From: Tetmemena sp. SeJ-2015
Lineage: Eukaryota > Ciliophora > Spirotrichea > Sporadotrichida > Oxytrichidae
Assembly: GCA_027382625.1 (NCBI GenBank)
Contig: JAJKFJ010024072.1
Coordinates: forward strand, 1 to 20,900
Direction: 5' to 3'
Length of the DNA stretch: 20,900 bases
The translations under genes and the position numbers were made by a program. Below the pieces are notes generated by a model that was not told where the DNA came from, made no database searches, and worked only from the letters and a program-made list of their open reading frames with translations. Positions within the stretch are counted from its first letter, which is position 1. Every line of letters begins with the position of its first letter. This document shows, in pieces, positions 11,701 to 19,000 of this stretch.

Positions 11701-13387
11701 GGGCGTAACCATAATTAGAAACTATTGAATCTGCTCTAGAATAATTTAGAGATAGTTTATACATAATTATCTTAGAATGTGAAGGATATTGGGAGCCTGA
11801 GTTGAAATTAGGCAAGTCAAACGCTTCTTCCTAATGAGGGCTTGTAATAACTGTAGGATTTCTTTTTCTTAATTGAGGAGGATTTTCCTTTTCAAATCTT
11901 AGATTATAAAGAGGAGGGAAGTTAGTTTGAGCTATCTCTCTCGTGTATTAAAATCAAGATTTCTTGACTAAATATTATTGATCTATCTCTTAATTCATGT
12001 ATATTAGAACTAATTGCAAAGGCTTCCTTTTACCTCCATCTGATACTGATTTTCTTAAAAAGTCTCGCACTTCCAAATATAAAAATCACACAACTAATCT
12101 TTAAATTAATAATCCTAGAAGTAGATTAGTTGCTCCTTACCATAGAGATAGGACTCAATATTCTTGAACTTTAAGATGAGATTATTATCCAGGTTGAACT
12201 TTGCGTCTTTTTAAAAGTAAGTATCTAGCTTCTTTTGTACTTTCTGCATCACCTAATTAGCTGTGTCGAGTAAGAAAACTTTGCTTAGCTCTACTGATGT
12301 GCGCTTTGCTTCAGCTTGCTACTTCACAAAAGCATATAAGGACTTATATATAACAATTTGGGAATGCATTTCTGGTCCCTCCTAACTTAATATCCTTCAG
12401 TTAAATTTTGTTTAAATACTTCTAAGACTTAAAAAAGTTTGACATCCTCTGATATTTGAACTTCTATCTAGATATGATAAAATCTACTTACTCTTATAGA
12501 GAAAGACGAAAATATAGATGTGGATTTCTTCATCAGGTTTTTGGAAGCTCTTTTGTGGCATATCTGACTAATTTACATATCTAGGGTATTTGTGCTACTC
12601 CTCATGAAGTAGATATGGTTGTACCATTGACCTCCGATAGTTTTCTACTTCCTTGGATAGCTACTAGAATTTCTCTTCGTTTTGAATCTCATTAGGGGGA
12701 TGAAGAGTTGCAGGCTGTGAATTCATAGGGTTCGTATAGTACTCCTCATTCCCAGTGTTGATCTTCAAATTATGGCCCAGGGTCCATTTCACGCCATCTG
12801 GAGCGTTGTCCAAAGTCAATAGGTCTTTCATTATATAAGCATGACGCTTTATTTTATCCTCAATCTTAGAAAATTTTAAAACTTAATGCAAAATAAAATC
12901 GCCCTTTGGAACTCCGCCTATTCTTATTGTTGAAAGTAAGTATCAGCAACTATAATCATTTTTAGAATTAAGTTTCTAATTTACCAGAGTCCCTCTTAAT
13001 AATTTTGGGGTGAAGAGTCCTAGACTTGAAATTTGGTTCTAAATGCATTTAATTATAGTAAAAAATGATATATAAATAGTAATAGATGCTATCCGTGATA
13101 CTCTGAGTCAGAAATAATCAAGTTATTCCTTTCTTCTTTAATTTCCTCATTCTAAATAAATAAGTTGCTAAATATATTTGACTTACATTTTTCTCTTCCT
13201 TGTTTGTTGGATTTTGAAGTTTTCCCTCAACAATAAAATCTGATATAATTTGAAATTTTTAAACATCAGTTTTGAAGAAGAGATCATCACTCTGTCTGAA
13301 CTTGCCTGTCTCTCTATCCAATCTTCTCCTTGTAGAGGACGGTTAGCTTATCTCTTCTCTTTCTATTATCATCGCTTTGTGGCCCAT
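5757..13387 (-). CDS. Class I-like phosphoinositide 3-kinase, catalytic subunit
   Basis: After removal of introns and IESs, about 2060 residues run from the ATG at 13387 to the TGA at 5759-5757, roughly twice the usual p110 length. Domains in order: long N-terminal extension; Ras-binding-like domain near residue 360 (NNLILKFKNIESYLYG); C2 about 690-1080 (NKIRVKIIGVSG ... SKDSYVLGSASMTIF ... LRTGNFSIKLWP); helical domain about 1230-1400 (ILPSFVKAVDF, LLDPKFGDEMVRLFAV, YMPQLVQALKAE); kinase domain from about 1600 (YKVLFKFGDDLRQDN, FRLMDKLW, GDRHSN, FHIDFGHILGSKKKKFG). The KKKKFG activation loop is the class I type, associated with PI(4,5)P2 as substrate. An insert of about 100 charged residues follows it before the C-terminal helices (LINLLMLMAQSGI). 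Introns: 13152-13186 and 7779-7819. The family is secure by motifs; the exact joins at 11580-11608 and in the N-terminal 250 residues are less so. Confidence 0.88.
6110..6144 (-). other. IES, pointer TGATGA (plus strand), 29 bp removed
   Basis: Copies lie at 6110-6115 and 6139-6144. Excision joins CCQAYRII to RQNSHVLINLLMLM, the classic C-lobe helix of PI3-kinases; without it the frame hits TGA. Confidence 0.88.
6389..6575 (-). other. IES, pointer CATAAT, 181 bp removed
   Basis: CATAAT is at 6389-6394 and 6570-6575. Excision joins SDTVGKIM to VTNKSRTQSS within the charged kinase insert, changes frame correctly and removes an in-frame TGA. It is one of the two longest elements in this gene. 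Confidence 0.75.
6696..6732 (-). other. IES, pointer TATAAAGT, 29 bp removed
   Basis: The 8-bp repeat is at 6696-6703 and 6725-6732. Excision joins YQKQFNYFI to EHFNTESG just after the activation loop and bypasses a TGA. Confidence 0.85.
6875..6914 (-). other. IES, short pointer AAT, 37 bp removed
   Basis: A frame change is required between GDRHSN and NYMFQKFTGKFFHIDFG. The in-phase repeat I found is only AAT (6875-6877 and 6912-6914), giving DRHSNIDDCGNYMF. The location is firm; the exact border is not, because the pointer is short and leaves extra residues in the catalytic loop. Confidence 0.6.
7079..7136 (-). other. IES, short pointer CTT, 55 bp removed
   Basis: CTT is at 7079-7081 and 7134-7136. 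Excision joins HHSPFE to DDSLLRYVDGKLWND in the kinase domain. The GT-AG alternative does not restore frame. Confidence 0.65.
7315..7532 (-). other. IES, pointer TAAATT, 212 bp removed
   Basis: TAAATT is at 7315-7320 and 7527-7532. Excision joins FGDDLRQDN to LVLQIFRLMDKLW, restoring an almost invariant PI3-kinase block. There is no GT-AG pair at the borders. It is the longest element confirmed in the window. Confidence 0.93.
7576..7616 (-). other. IES, pointer TTCTGAT, 34 bp removed
   Basis: The 7-bp repeat is at 7576-7582 and 7610-7616. Excision joins YLKDHQK to YKVLFKFGDDLRQ, the family-typical lead into GDDLRQD. Confidence 0.92.
7715..7750 (-). other. IES, pointer TAATCAT, 29 bp removed
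   Basis: Copies lie at 7715-7721 and 7744-7750 around a self-complementary A/T spacer. With the 41-nt intron at 7779-7819 removed, this excision gives one continuous frame from NEVQLK through the Gln-rich linker to LVKYLKDHQ. Confidence 0.8.
8363..8490 (-). other. IES, pointer CCTATTGAG, 119 bp removed
   Basis: The 9-bp repeat is at 8363-8371 and 8482-8490. Excision joins TLFSQNLLNR to TFQIPSRKEKVLGNCKL between the helical and kinase domains, and corrects the frame. Confidence 0.9.
8731..8795 (-). other. IES, pointer AATATT, 59 bp removed
   Basis: Copies lie at 8731-8736 and 8790-8795. Excision joins LAQLDDYNI to ALYMPQLVQALKAE, the conserved helical-domain run. Confidence 0.92.
8875..8907 (-). 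other. IES, pointer ACCGA, 28 bp removed
   Basis: ACCGA is at 8875-8879 and 8903-8907. Excision joins EALAFKKSSV to KLLDPKFGDEMVRLFAV and removes a TGA. It is among the shortest secure elements here. Confidence 0.9.
8948..9005 (-). other. IES, 12-bp pointer TTTGCTCTTTAA, 46 bp removed
   Basis: A perfect 12-bp repeat at 8948-8959 and 8994-9005 flanks an AT-rich spacer. Excision joins NYLQKSQRAK to DLKPEEALAF in the helical domain, in frame. It is the longest pointer in the window. Confidence 0.95.
9081..9132 (-). other. IES, pointer AGGAT, 47 bp removed
   Basis: AGGAT is at 9081-9085 and 9128-9132. Excision joins FKNKKYVDIL to PSFVKAVDF, matching the family's LPxxLxxVxW region; the unexcised frame stops at TGA. 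Confidence 0.88.
9164..9237 (-). other. IES, short pointer CCT, 71 bp removed
   Basis: A frame change is needed between KYPLEERTQ and LIFKNKKYVDIL at the start of the helical domain. CCT at 9164-9166 and 9235-9237 is in phase and gives TQGLIFKNKK. The pointer is only 3 bp, so the exact border is provisional. Confidence 0.65.
9645..9726 (-). other. IES, pointer ATTTA, 77 bp removed
   Basis: ATTTA is at 9645-9649 and 9722-9726. Excision joins RVFDRSLVN to EDRVYLGKEIQM after the C2 domain and removes a TGA. Confidence 0.85.
9906..9961 (-). other. IES, pointer TTAAAA, 50 bp removed
   Basis: TTAAAA is at 9906-9911 and 9956-9961. Excision joins LPSFARICVNLFTNF to KTPYFKSSKDSYVLG within the C2 domain, in phase. 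Confidence 0.88.
10580..10630 (-). other. IES, pointer GCTAA, 46 bp removed
   Basis: GCTAA is at 10580-10584 and 10626-10630. Excision joins QATTFSNLA to QPEREVRGQSVNVEAQ and avoids a TGA. It lies in an unconserved C2 loop, so support comes from frame only. Confidence 0.8.
11074..11113 (-). other. IES, pointer TTGAA, 35 bp removed
   Basis: TTGAA is at 11074-11078 and 11109-11113. Excision joins INFKAKRISS to NKIRVKIIGVSG, the first C2 strand. Confidence 0.75.
11303..11339 (-). other. IES, pointer ATCAA, 32 bp removed
   Basis: ATCAA is at 11303-11307 and 11335-11339. Excision joins KKDDKLELI to HYIDYQQRLTVSAL and removes an in-frame TGA. Confidence 0.78.
11580..11608 (-). other. Unresolved junction, possible 26-bp IES
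   Basis: The frame must change between LQRLNSVKTDKRHLK and GRKESQVFRGHIEI, because both frames meet TGA here. The best in-phase repeat is AAA (11580-11582 and 11606-11608). A longer A-rich repeat nearby is out of phase. The need for a junction is firm; the borders are not. Confidence 0.4.
11946..12006 (-). other. IES, pointer TATTA, 56 bp removed
   Basis: TATTA is at 11946-11950 and 12002-12006. Excision joins GSLCNQFQYT to REIAQTNFPPLYNLRF downstream of the Ras-binding-like domain; both flanking frames stop at TGA inside the element. Confidence 0.85.
12385..12432 (-). other. IES, pointer ACTTAA, 42 bp removed, frame-neutral
   Basis: ACTTAA is at 12385-12390 and 12427-12432. The length is a multiple of three, but the element carries an in-frame TGA. 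Excision joins IRGCQTFLS to QEGPEMHSQIVIYK. Confidence 0.78.
12937..12973 (-). other. IES, pointer TAAGT, 32 bp removed
   Basis: TAAGT is at 12937-12941 and 12969-12973; excision joins EGLWQIRNL to LSTIRIGGVPKGDF. A longer alternative with pointer TTCT (12921-12924 and 12974-12977, 53 bp) restores the same frame and gives WQIRIGGVPK, so the border is ambiguous. Confidence 0.65.
13055..13082 (-). other. Weak IES candidate, repeat ATAGTAA, 21 bp
   Basis: A 7-bp repeat (13055-13061 and 13076-13082) flanks 14 A/T-rich bases inside the N-terminal coding region. Removal keeps the frame and so does retention, so the sequence alone cannot decide. It would be shorter than any secure element here. Confidence 0.25.
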
Positions 13388-14413
13388 ATTTATCTTAAAT
13401 CTTTCCAGACTCAAAATTAGTATATAAATTATTAAGATTTATAAATACTTAGGTTTTTAAATTTGAACAAATCAAATAAGCAATTGTTATTCTAATTTTC
13501 TCTTTGGATTAAAATCAGATAAATAGGAGTTTGGAATTTATCTTAAATAGCAATAAGTCATTCATTAGTTTAAATCATAGTGAGCTAAATTTTAGCTTTT
13601 GTCTTATAAAATGAATAATTATAACTCTCTGGGTCTACCGAGAGCAAGTAAGTTTCCTCCATTCTCAGCTTAAAATTACTAAAAGAACCATTTTATAATA
13701 CAATATAACTGGAGAAGTAGATTTGAAACCGTATTATTGGTTCAAAACATTCTTGAGCATTAATTAAACCTGAGACGAGAAGGATCCTGAGAATTAAAAG
13801 CCGATATATTAATTTTCTGGCCTTACCTTTGAGCATAACTGGTTCTGTTTTAAAAAGTTTCCATATTAGAGTGTAGTTCCAATTGCAAAAATTTTATACG
13901 TATCTTTAATTGCCCTTATTTCAATTTTTATTTCCTATGTAAATGTTGAAAAGAAATCAGCTAAATTTTAAGAAAGAAATTATTATAAGAAAACTGCCTA
14001 AAATTAGGAAGATAATTATCTATATTTTTGTAATTCATTTTATGTGTTTTTAAAATTATTTGATAGGTTAAATTAAATCACAAATAAAATACAAAGCTTA
14101 AATTTGTGTTTTAGATCATTCTAATTATATTTTTCTCTATCAGATCTGAGAAATGTTTTTAGATGCTTTAAAATTATTGTCAGTTTAAAAAATGAAAATT
14201 ATAAAACTGCTGGTAAAGGTCTAAATAGATCATTTAAATTCATTCCTTGTATTCACACGTCATGTAAGAATTTTTCACTAGTAAATTCTAATAAAAAATT
14301 TACTTTTGATATTTACTTTCAGTTTATTTGAGTTTAAAAATACTTCTCTTAAATTTAAGGAAAGAGATTTAATAAGAATTAGAGAGGTATTCATCAAATT
14401 AAAATTAAATCAA
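13388..14413. other. Divergent 5' intergenic region
   Basis: About 1 kb lies between two outward-facing ATGs (13387 minus and 14414 plus). It is strongly AT-rich, especially 13840-14410, and should hold both promoters, but no TATA box or other site could be assigned with confidence. Apart from a small open frame at 13611-13790 I see no coding signal. Confidence 0.5.
13611..13790 (+). CDS. Doubtful small ORF, 59 codons
   Basis: ATG at 13611, TGA at 13788, with in-frame TAA as Gln. The product is Asn/Gln/Arg-rich (begins MNNYNSLGLPRASKFPPF) and has less A/T-biased codons than the surrounding DNA. I do not recognise it. A GTAAGT at 13648 could be a splice donor, so it might be a first exon. In AT-rich DNA with TGA as the only stop, a frame of this length arises easily by chance. 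Confidence 0.2.
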
Positions 14414-15642
14414 ATGGACAGTTAAGCACCATCAAACAAGCTACAAACAAAGCCAACTTAAAATTAAGGCTTCAAGATTATCAATTATGAAAATTCATTC
14501 CACTAAACTTTGGGAAAAAGGAATTATCAATACAAAATAAAAGCTTAAATAGTCTTTAATCAAGATAACTTAAGGTTTAGAAGGGGAAGGGGTTGCTTGT
14601 GGCCTTATTTATAGGTTATCTAATAGTTTCAGGAATCCCAACCTTAGTAAAGACATTTTTCTATCAAAGCTTTTTGGATCTATGGGGATCTTTAGGGTGG
14701 GAGAAGTGGAAGGCGTTTGTTATTTTCTCTCTGGTATTTAACTACGCCTTCATAGCCTGCATAAATATCACTTACATAACGATTTACAAGGCTAAGATTC
14801 CTTTCCTTGAGCAATTTACAATTATTAATTTTATCATTTACATATAATTTGTTGATAAAGCAATACAAGGTAAATGAAGAGCTATGGCCTTGGGAAGTAA
14901 CCAGTGAGGCAAAGATATCTGAATGGAAGCGACTCAGAATAGCCATCATTAAAGCATATCTTATAAATTATGGCCTCGTCATCCCAGCTCTCTATTAATT
15001 ATTATTCTCCATAAAAACCTTTTTTTATAATGACTCTACGTATTTGCTGTTTGGAATGAGAACTGGAACATCCCGTTCAGAATGGATATTGAAAGCTTTC
15101 CGGGTTGGATTGAAGTTACTCTGCACTTGTTGTTTTGCATGGTGTGCGAAGATTTCTCTTTCCACTTCTTGCACAGAATGATGCATCACAAATCTTTGTA
15201 TGGGATGTTCCACAAGAAGCATCACGAAGTGAAGGTTAATATTGCGCAAGCCTACGTGTACTTCGGAGTTGTTGATTTCTTGATCGGGAGCTTAATCCCC
15301 AGTGCTCTTGGACAAACTATCCTCGGGGCTAGAATGCATTATGCCACCTACTTAATTTGGGTGGCTGTGAGAATTTCAGAGTCTATGGACGGCCATAGTG
15401 GGTTTGAGTTTCCTTGGTCGCCTTTTAGGTTAGTTCCGTTCTCAGCCTCAGCAACCTACCATGACTTCCACCACTCTAACAACATTGGAAACTACTCATC
15501 CTTCTTTACTTTTTGGGACACTCTATTATCCAATTCTTACATTATAAATTTATTAGCTCTATTAGGTTCAAACAAAGTTTTCTATTCTTTCTAATAAAGA
15601 TAAATAGATGCCAAATTATCCAATGACAAAAAGAGCAATTGA
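14414..15642 (+). CDS. Sterol methyl oxidase / fatty acid hydroxylase family protein
   Basis: This is a membrane di-iron oxygenase of the ERG25/fatty-acid-hydroxylase superfamily. The three histidine boxes are HRMMHH (near 15174), HKKHH (near 15222) and HDFHH (near 15462), followed by GNYSSFFTFWDTLLGSNKVFY after IES removal, which is the usual family ending. Hydrophobic segments LLVALFIGYLIVSGIP and AFVIFSLVFNYAFIA precede them. The order and spacing fit C-4 sterol methyl oxidase, an endoplasmic-reticulum enzyme that oxidises sterol 4-methyl groups. Ciliates also use this superfamily on other sterols or lipids, so the substrate is inferred. About 350 residues are expected. The ATG at 14414 is the only good upstream start, but the frame must still change once before 14593 by an unresolved element. 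TGA is at 15640-15642. Confidence 0.85.
14477..14531 (+). other. Possible IES in the N-terminus, 9-bp repeat ATTATCAAT
   Basis: ATTATCAAT is at 14477-14485 and 14523-14531 (46 bp apart). A frame change is required between the ATG at 14414 and LLVALFIGYL at 14593, but this 46-bp excision alone gives the wrong phase. Either a second small element lies at 14532-14592 or the repeat is unrelated. Confidence 0.4.
14810..14864 (+). other. IES, pointer AGCAAT, 49 bp removed
   Basis: AGCAAT is at 14810-14815 and 14859-14864. Excision joins AKIPFLEQ to YKVNEELWPWE, in frame. Confidence 0.88.
14990..15038 (+). other. IES, pointer CTCTA, 44 bp removed
   Basis: CTCTA is at 14990-14994 and 15034-15038. 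Excision joins GLVIPALY to VFAVWNENWNIPFRMD. The unexcised frame ends at TGA inside the histidine-box region. Confidence 0.88.
15521..15564 (+). other. IES, pointer CTCTATTA, 36 bp removed, frame-neutral
   Basis: The 8-bp repeat is at 15521-15528 and 15557-15564. The frame stays open if it is retained, but removal turns the ending into FWDTLLGSNKVFY, matching the family's conserved WDxLxGTN-like motif. It is therefore detectable only by homology. Confidence 0.88.
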
Positions 15643-16018
15643 GTGTTATGTCCTCTTTGGGGAAATGCCTAAAGTTTACTTAGATAAATGCAAAATTTTG
15701 GTTTTAAAATCGAAATTAATACGTCACTTGATATCACAATAAGTAGTATGACGACTAATTAACAAATTCTCAGATTTTCAACAAACCAATCTCGTAAATC
15801 TATATTCAATCTTGATGTTTAGTTGATTCCAACAGTAATTGAATTTGGTTCCGAATGCATTTATTCTATTGGTAGATATAATTTATAAAATCGTTTATAC
15901 TATACTATGTGTCTTTGATAAGTTTAAAAATTTATATAGTCTTGCTGTGAAGTAGAGATTGTTATCTTTATTAATTTAAATCGAAAGATTTATATCTATC
16001 AGCAATTAGCGATTAAAT
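15643..16018. other. Intergenic region between tandem genes
   Basis: 376 bp of AT-rich DNA lie between a stop and the next ATG on the same strand. A 22-bp segment at 15842-15863 matches 13030-13051 at 20 positions. A minus-strand open frame crosses the region but has no recognisable motif. No terminator or promoter element could be assigned. Confidence 0.5.
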
Positions 16019-19000
16019 ATGGGAATACCCAAGTTTTTCAAGTGGCTCACTAGACGCTACCCCCAGATTCTTCTAGATGTCAAAAAAGAGGAATAAGTCC
16101 CTCCCATTGGTAAGTTTATCAAAATACTTGGCAATTCATCGTATTACTCTACCTTATTGAATTACATTTGGTGTCTGAAGCTAATTTCCTTCTAAATAAA
16201 TTTGCCAATTTTTGAAATGTAATTTATCCGGCAAATTCAAGCCTTAAATATATTTAAAATAAGTCTAAATAGTATTATATTTTTTTTAAATATGGGCAGC
16301 TAATGCCTCTATTCACTTGAGTAATTGGTTTTTGAGTTTTATCCCATTTATCTTTCCAATCTAATTGTTTGCATATAGATAACCTTTACCTTGATTTGAA
16401 CGGCATTGTCCACAATTGCATTCATGGAAACGATGCAAAACTGCATGAAAGAGTGAGTTATATTTCAAAAAAATTTGTAATTATTTGTTGAGTTAGTTGG
16501 ATAATTTCGAGGAAGTTTGGGTCAACATCATGAAAGCAATAGATGAGCTAGTTCATACAGTCAAGCCAAGAAAAATTCTCTTTCTCGCAGTCGACGGAGT
16601 TGCCCCCAGAGCAAAGATGAATCAGCAAAGATCAAGAAGATTTAGGTCAGCTAAAATATTCTCCTCCCTTTTCTAGCATTATCATTTATAGCTAAGGATT
16701 CTTCTATGTTGAAGGAAAAACTCCAACAAGAGGGAAAGCAGGCAACATCACTTTTTGATAGTAATGCAATATCCCCAGGAACAAATTTTATGCATGAACT
16801 CAGCAAATAGCTCGACTTCTTCGTGTAGTATAAGCAAAATACAGATCCTCTCTATTAGAAGGTACGCTCTATACTATTTATTGACACCATTAATTTAGTT
16901 GGAGAAAATTATTCTTTCAGACGCCTCAGTTCCAGGAGAAGGAGAGCACAAGATGATGGACTTCATCCGCTAGGCTAGACATTCAGAAAACTATGATCCA
17001 AACACACGCCACTGTTTCTATGGAGCAGATGCAGATTTGATCATGTTGTCATTGATAACTCACGAGCCTAACTTCATCATTCTAAGAGAAGAGCATGTTG
17101 TCAGAAAAATTAAGCAAGGTGGAGTTTAAAGACTAGATCTTAAGAGGACTAATAATTTCCAGCTCATCTTCATCAATCATTAAAACTCTGTTATACGATC
17201 TTCTCAATCTTTATTATTGAATCTATTGAGAGAGTACTTTAATCTTGAGTACAGAAGTATAGCTCCTTAGATGAAAATGAAGTTCAATCTAGAGAGAATA
17301 ATTGACGACTTCGTCTTCTTCTGCTTCTTTATAGGAAATGATTTTTTGCCATCCCTGACTGCTCTTGACATCGGTGAGGGCTCTTTAGATGCAATTATCG
17401 CGCTTTATAAAACTCTATTGCCTTTGATGGATGATTATATTACATTCGAGGGCAAGATTTTCTGGGATAGAGCAGAACCCTTCATTAAAATGCTTGGAAA
17501 GCATGAATATGACGCTTTTAGGGAGAGAGTACACAAAATAGGCCAAATGAGAGAGGAAAAACTGATTTCTTTTGACTATTTAAAAACAAATTTCCTTATA
17601 CTTAAGTTTCTCTATTCATATAGAGCTTTAAACCTTTTTTTGTTGAATTATTTGACCCTGAGATGAGTTCGGCTCAAACTGTAGTCAATAGAGCCCAACT
17701 TGTGAAGTAGAAAATTAGAGAAAAGTTGAACGAGAAAAAGCGCAAGAAGATTCTAGGATTATCATAGCGCAAGAAAGACAAACAAACGAAGAAGTTCCTG
17801 CTAATGAAGAGATTTGAAGAGGATGAGTTAGCAGGTCAAAATATTTCAATGAAGCAGAGAGAAGCAAGGGATATCATGCTTATTAAGTACTAAAAGCTTC
17901 GTGATAGACAAAGATAAGATGCTATTAACATGCAGAGCTAGGAAGAGCCACTATCTGAGGAGATCAAGCAGGTTGAAACCTTAAGAGATCTCATAAATGG
18001 ACTTAAGGAGGAGTATTTCTCTGATCTCAACATTGACTTTACAAAATTGTGTTTATTTTTAGGAAAGATATTGAAAAATAATGAATTAAAGATAAGACGA
18101 TGTAGATGATGACTTTGTGAGTGAAATAAGTGAAAATGAGATTAACTTCGAAACTTTAGAGGAAGGTAGTGTGACTTAAGACTTAGAAAGGAAGGTTGAG
18201 GTATCTCTAAATTTGCAGGACAAGTATGAACTCGAAAACTTCAATTTCATGTCAGAGTTCATCAAGGTTTTCCACACTGAACCTGATCGAGCAAAGGCGA
18301 TGTACTACAAATCAAAGCTTAAGTTATAAGTTCTCCCATTAGAATTTTTATAAGTTTGACTTGAGTGAGATAGAAGGAAGAAGCTAACTCAAGAAGATGC
18401 TAATGAAATACTTAGAAGGACTCTAGTGGGTTCTCTTCTATTATTACAGGGGTGCATAACACTGGCGTTGGTATTATCCCTATCATTACGCTCCTATGAT
18501 TTCAGATCTTGACGAAAACATTTCATAATTATTTAGCAAAACAGTTGAGCTATATTTAATGGGTTTAACATAGTAGCTACTTTCTTGGGTGGAAAGCACT
18601 GCATCGAAGAATTTGAAATTGATCACAACTGCGCCGAAGAAAACAGTCCTTACACTCCCTTCTAGCAACTTTTTTCAATTTTGCCTCACAAATCATTGGT
18701 TAACCTGATGCCCTCTTTCTACTCATAGCTTTCTCAGAGTGACGATTTGAAGAGCTATTTCCCTGAGGACTTTGATATCGACTTGAATGGCAGAACTCTC
18801 ACTTATGAAGCCGCATGCTTGATTCCTTTCTGTGATGAGAGGCTTTTCATCCAACATGAAGCTAAGATGCTCCAAATTCACACTTTAACTGAGGAAGAAT
18901 AGCACAAGAATAAACTACATTCAAATCTTATCTTTCAAATAAGACTTAAATAAAAGTTGATTTCATCTCTTCAATTCTATTGAAAATGATAACAATTTAT

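Noticed and set aside
11600..11815. Separate minus-strand gene starting with ATG at 11815
   Set aside because: The frame is open well upstream of that ATG and joins the Ras-binding-like segment through the TATTA IES, so it is an internal PI3K segment.
14692..14949. Minus-strand ORF of 85 codons
   Set aside because: It is antisense to the transmembrane part of the His-box enzyme and has no independent support.
15580..15960. Minus-strand open frame of about 125 codons crossing the gene end and the intergenic region
   Set aside because: With TGA as the only stop, frames of this length are common in AT-rich DNA; no motif was recognised and it overlaps the 3' end of a well-supported gene.
17271..17666. 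The 131-codon ORF as a stand-alone gene
   Set aside because: It contains GNDFLP at the expected Xrn1 position, with continuous coding on both sides; its apparent TGA lies inside an IES.
18486..18668. Minus-strand ORF of 60 codons
   Set aside because: It is antisense to the [14 protein letters not shown] region.
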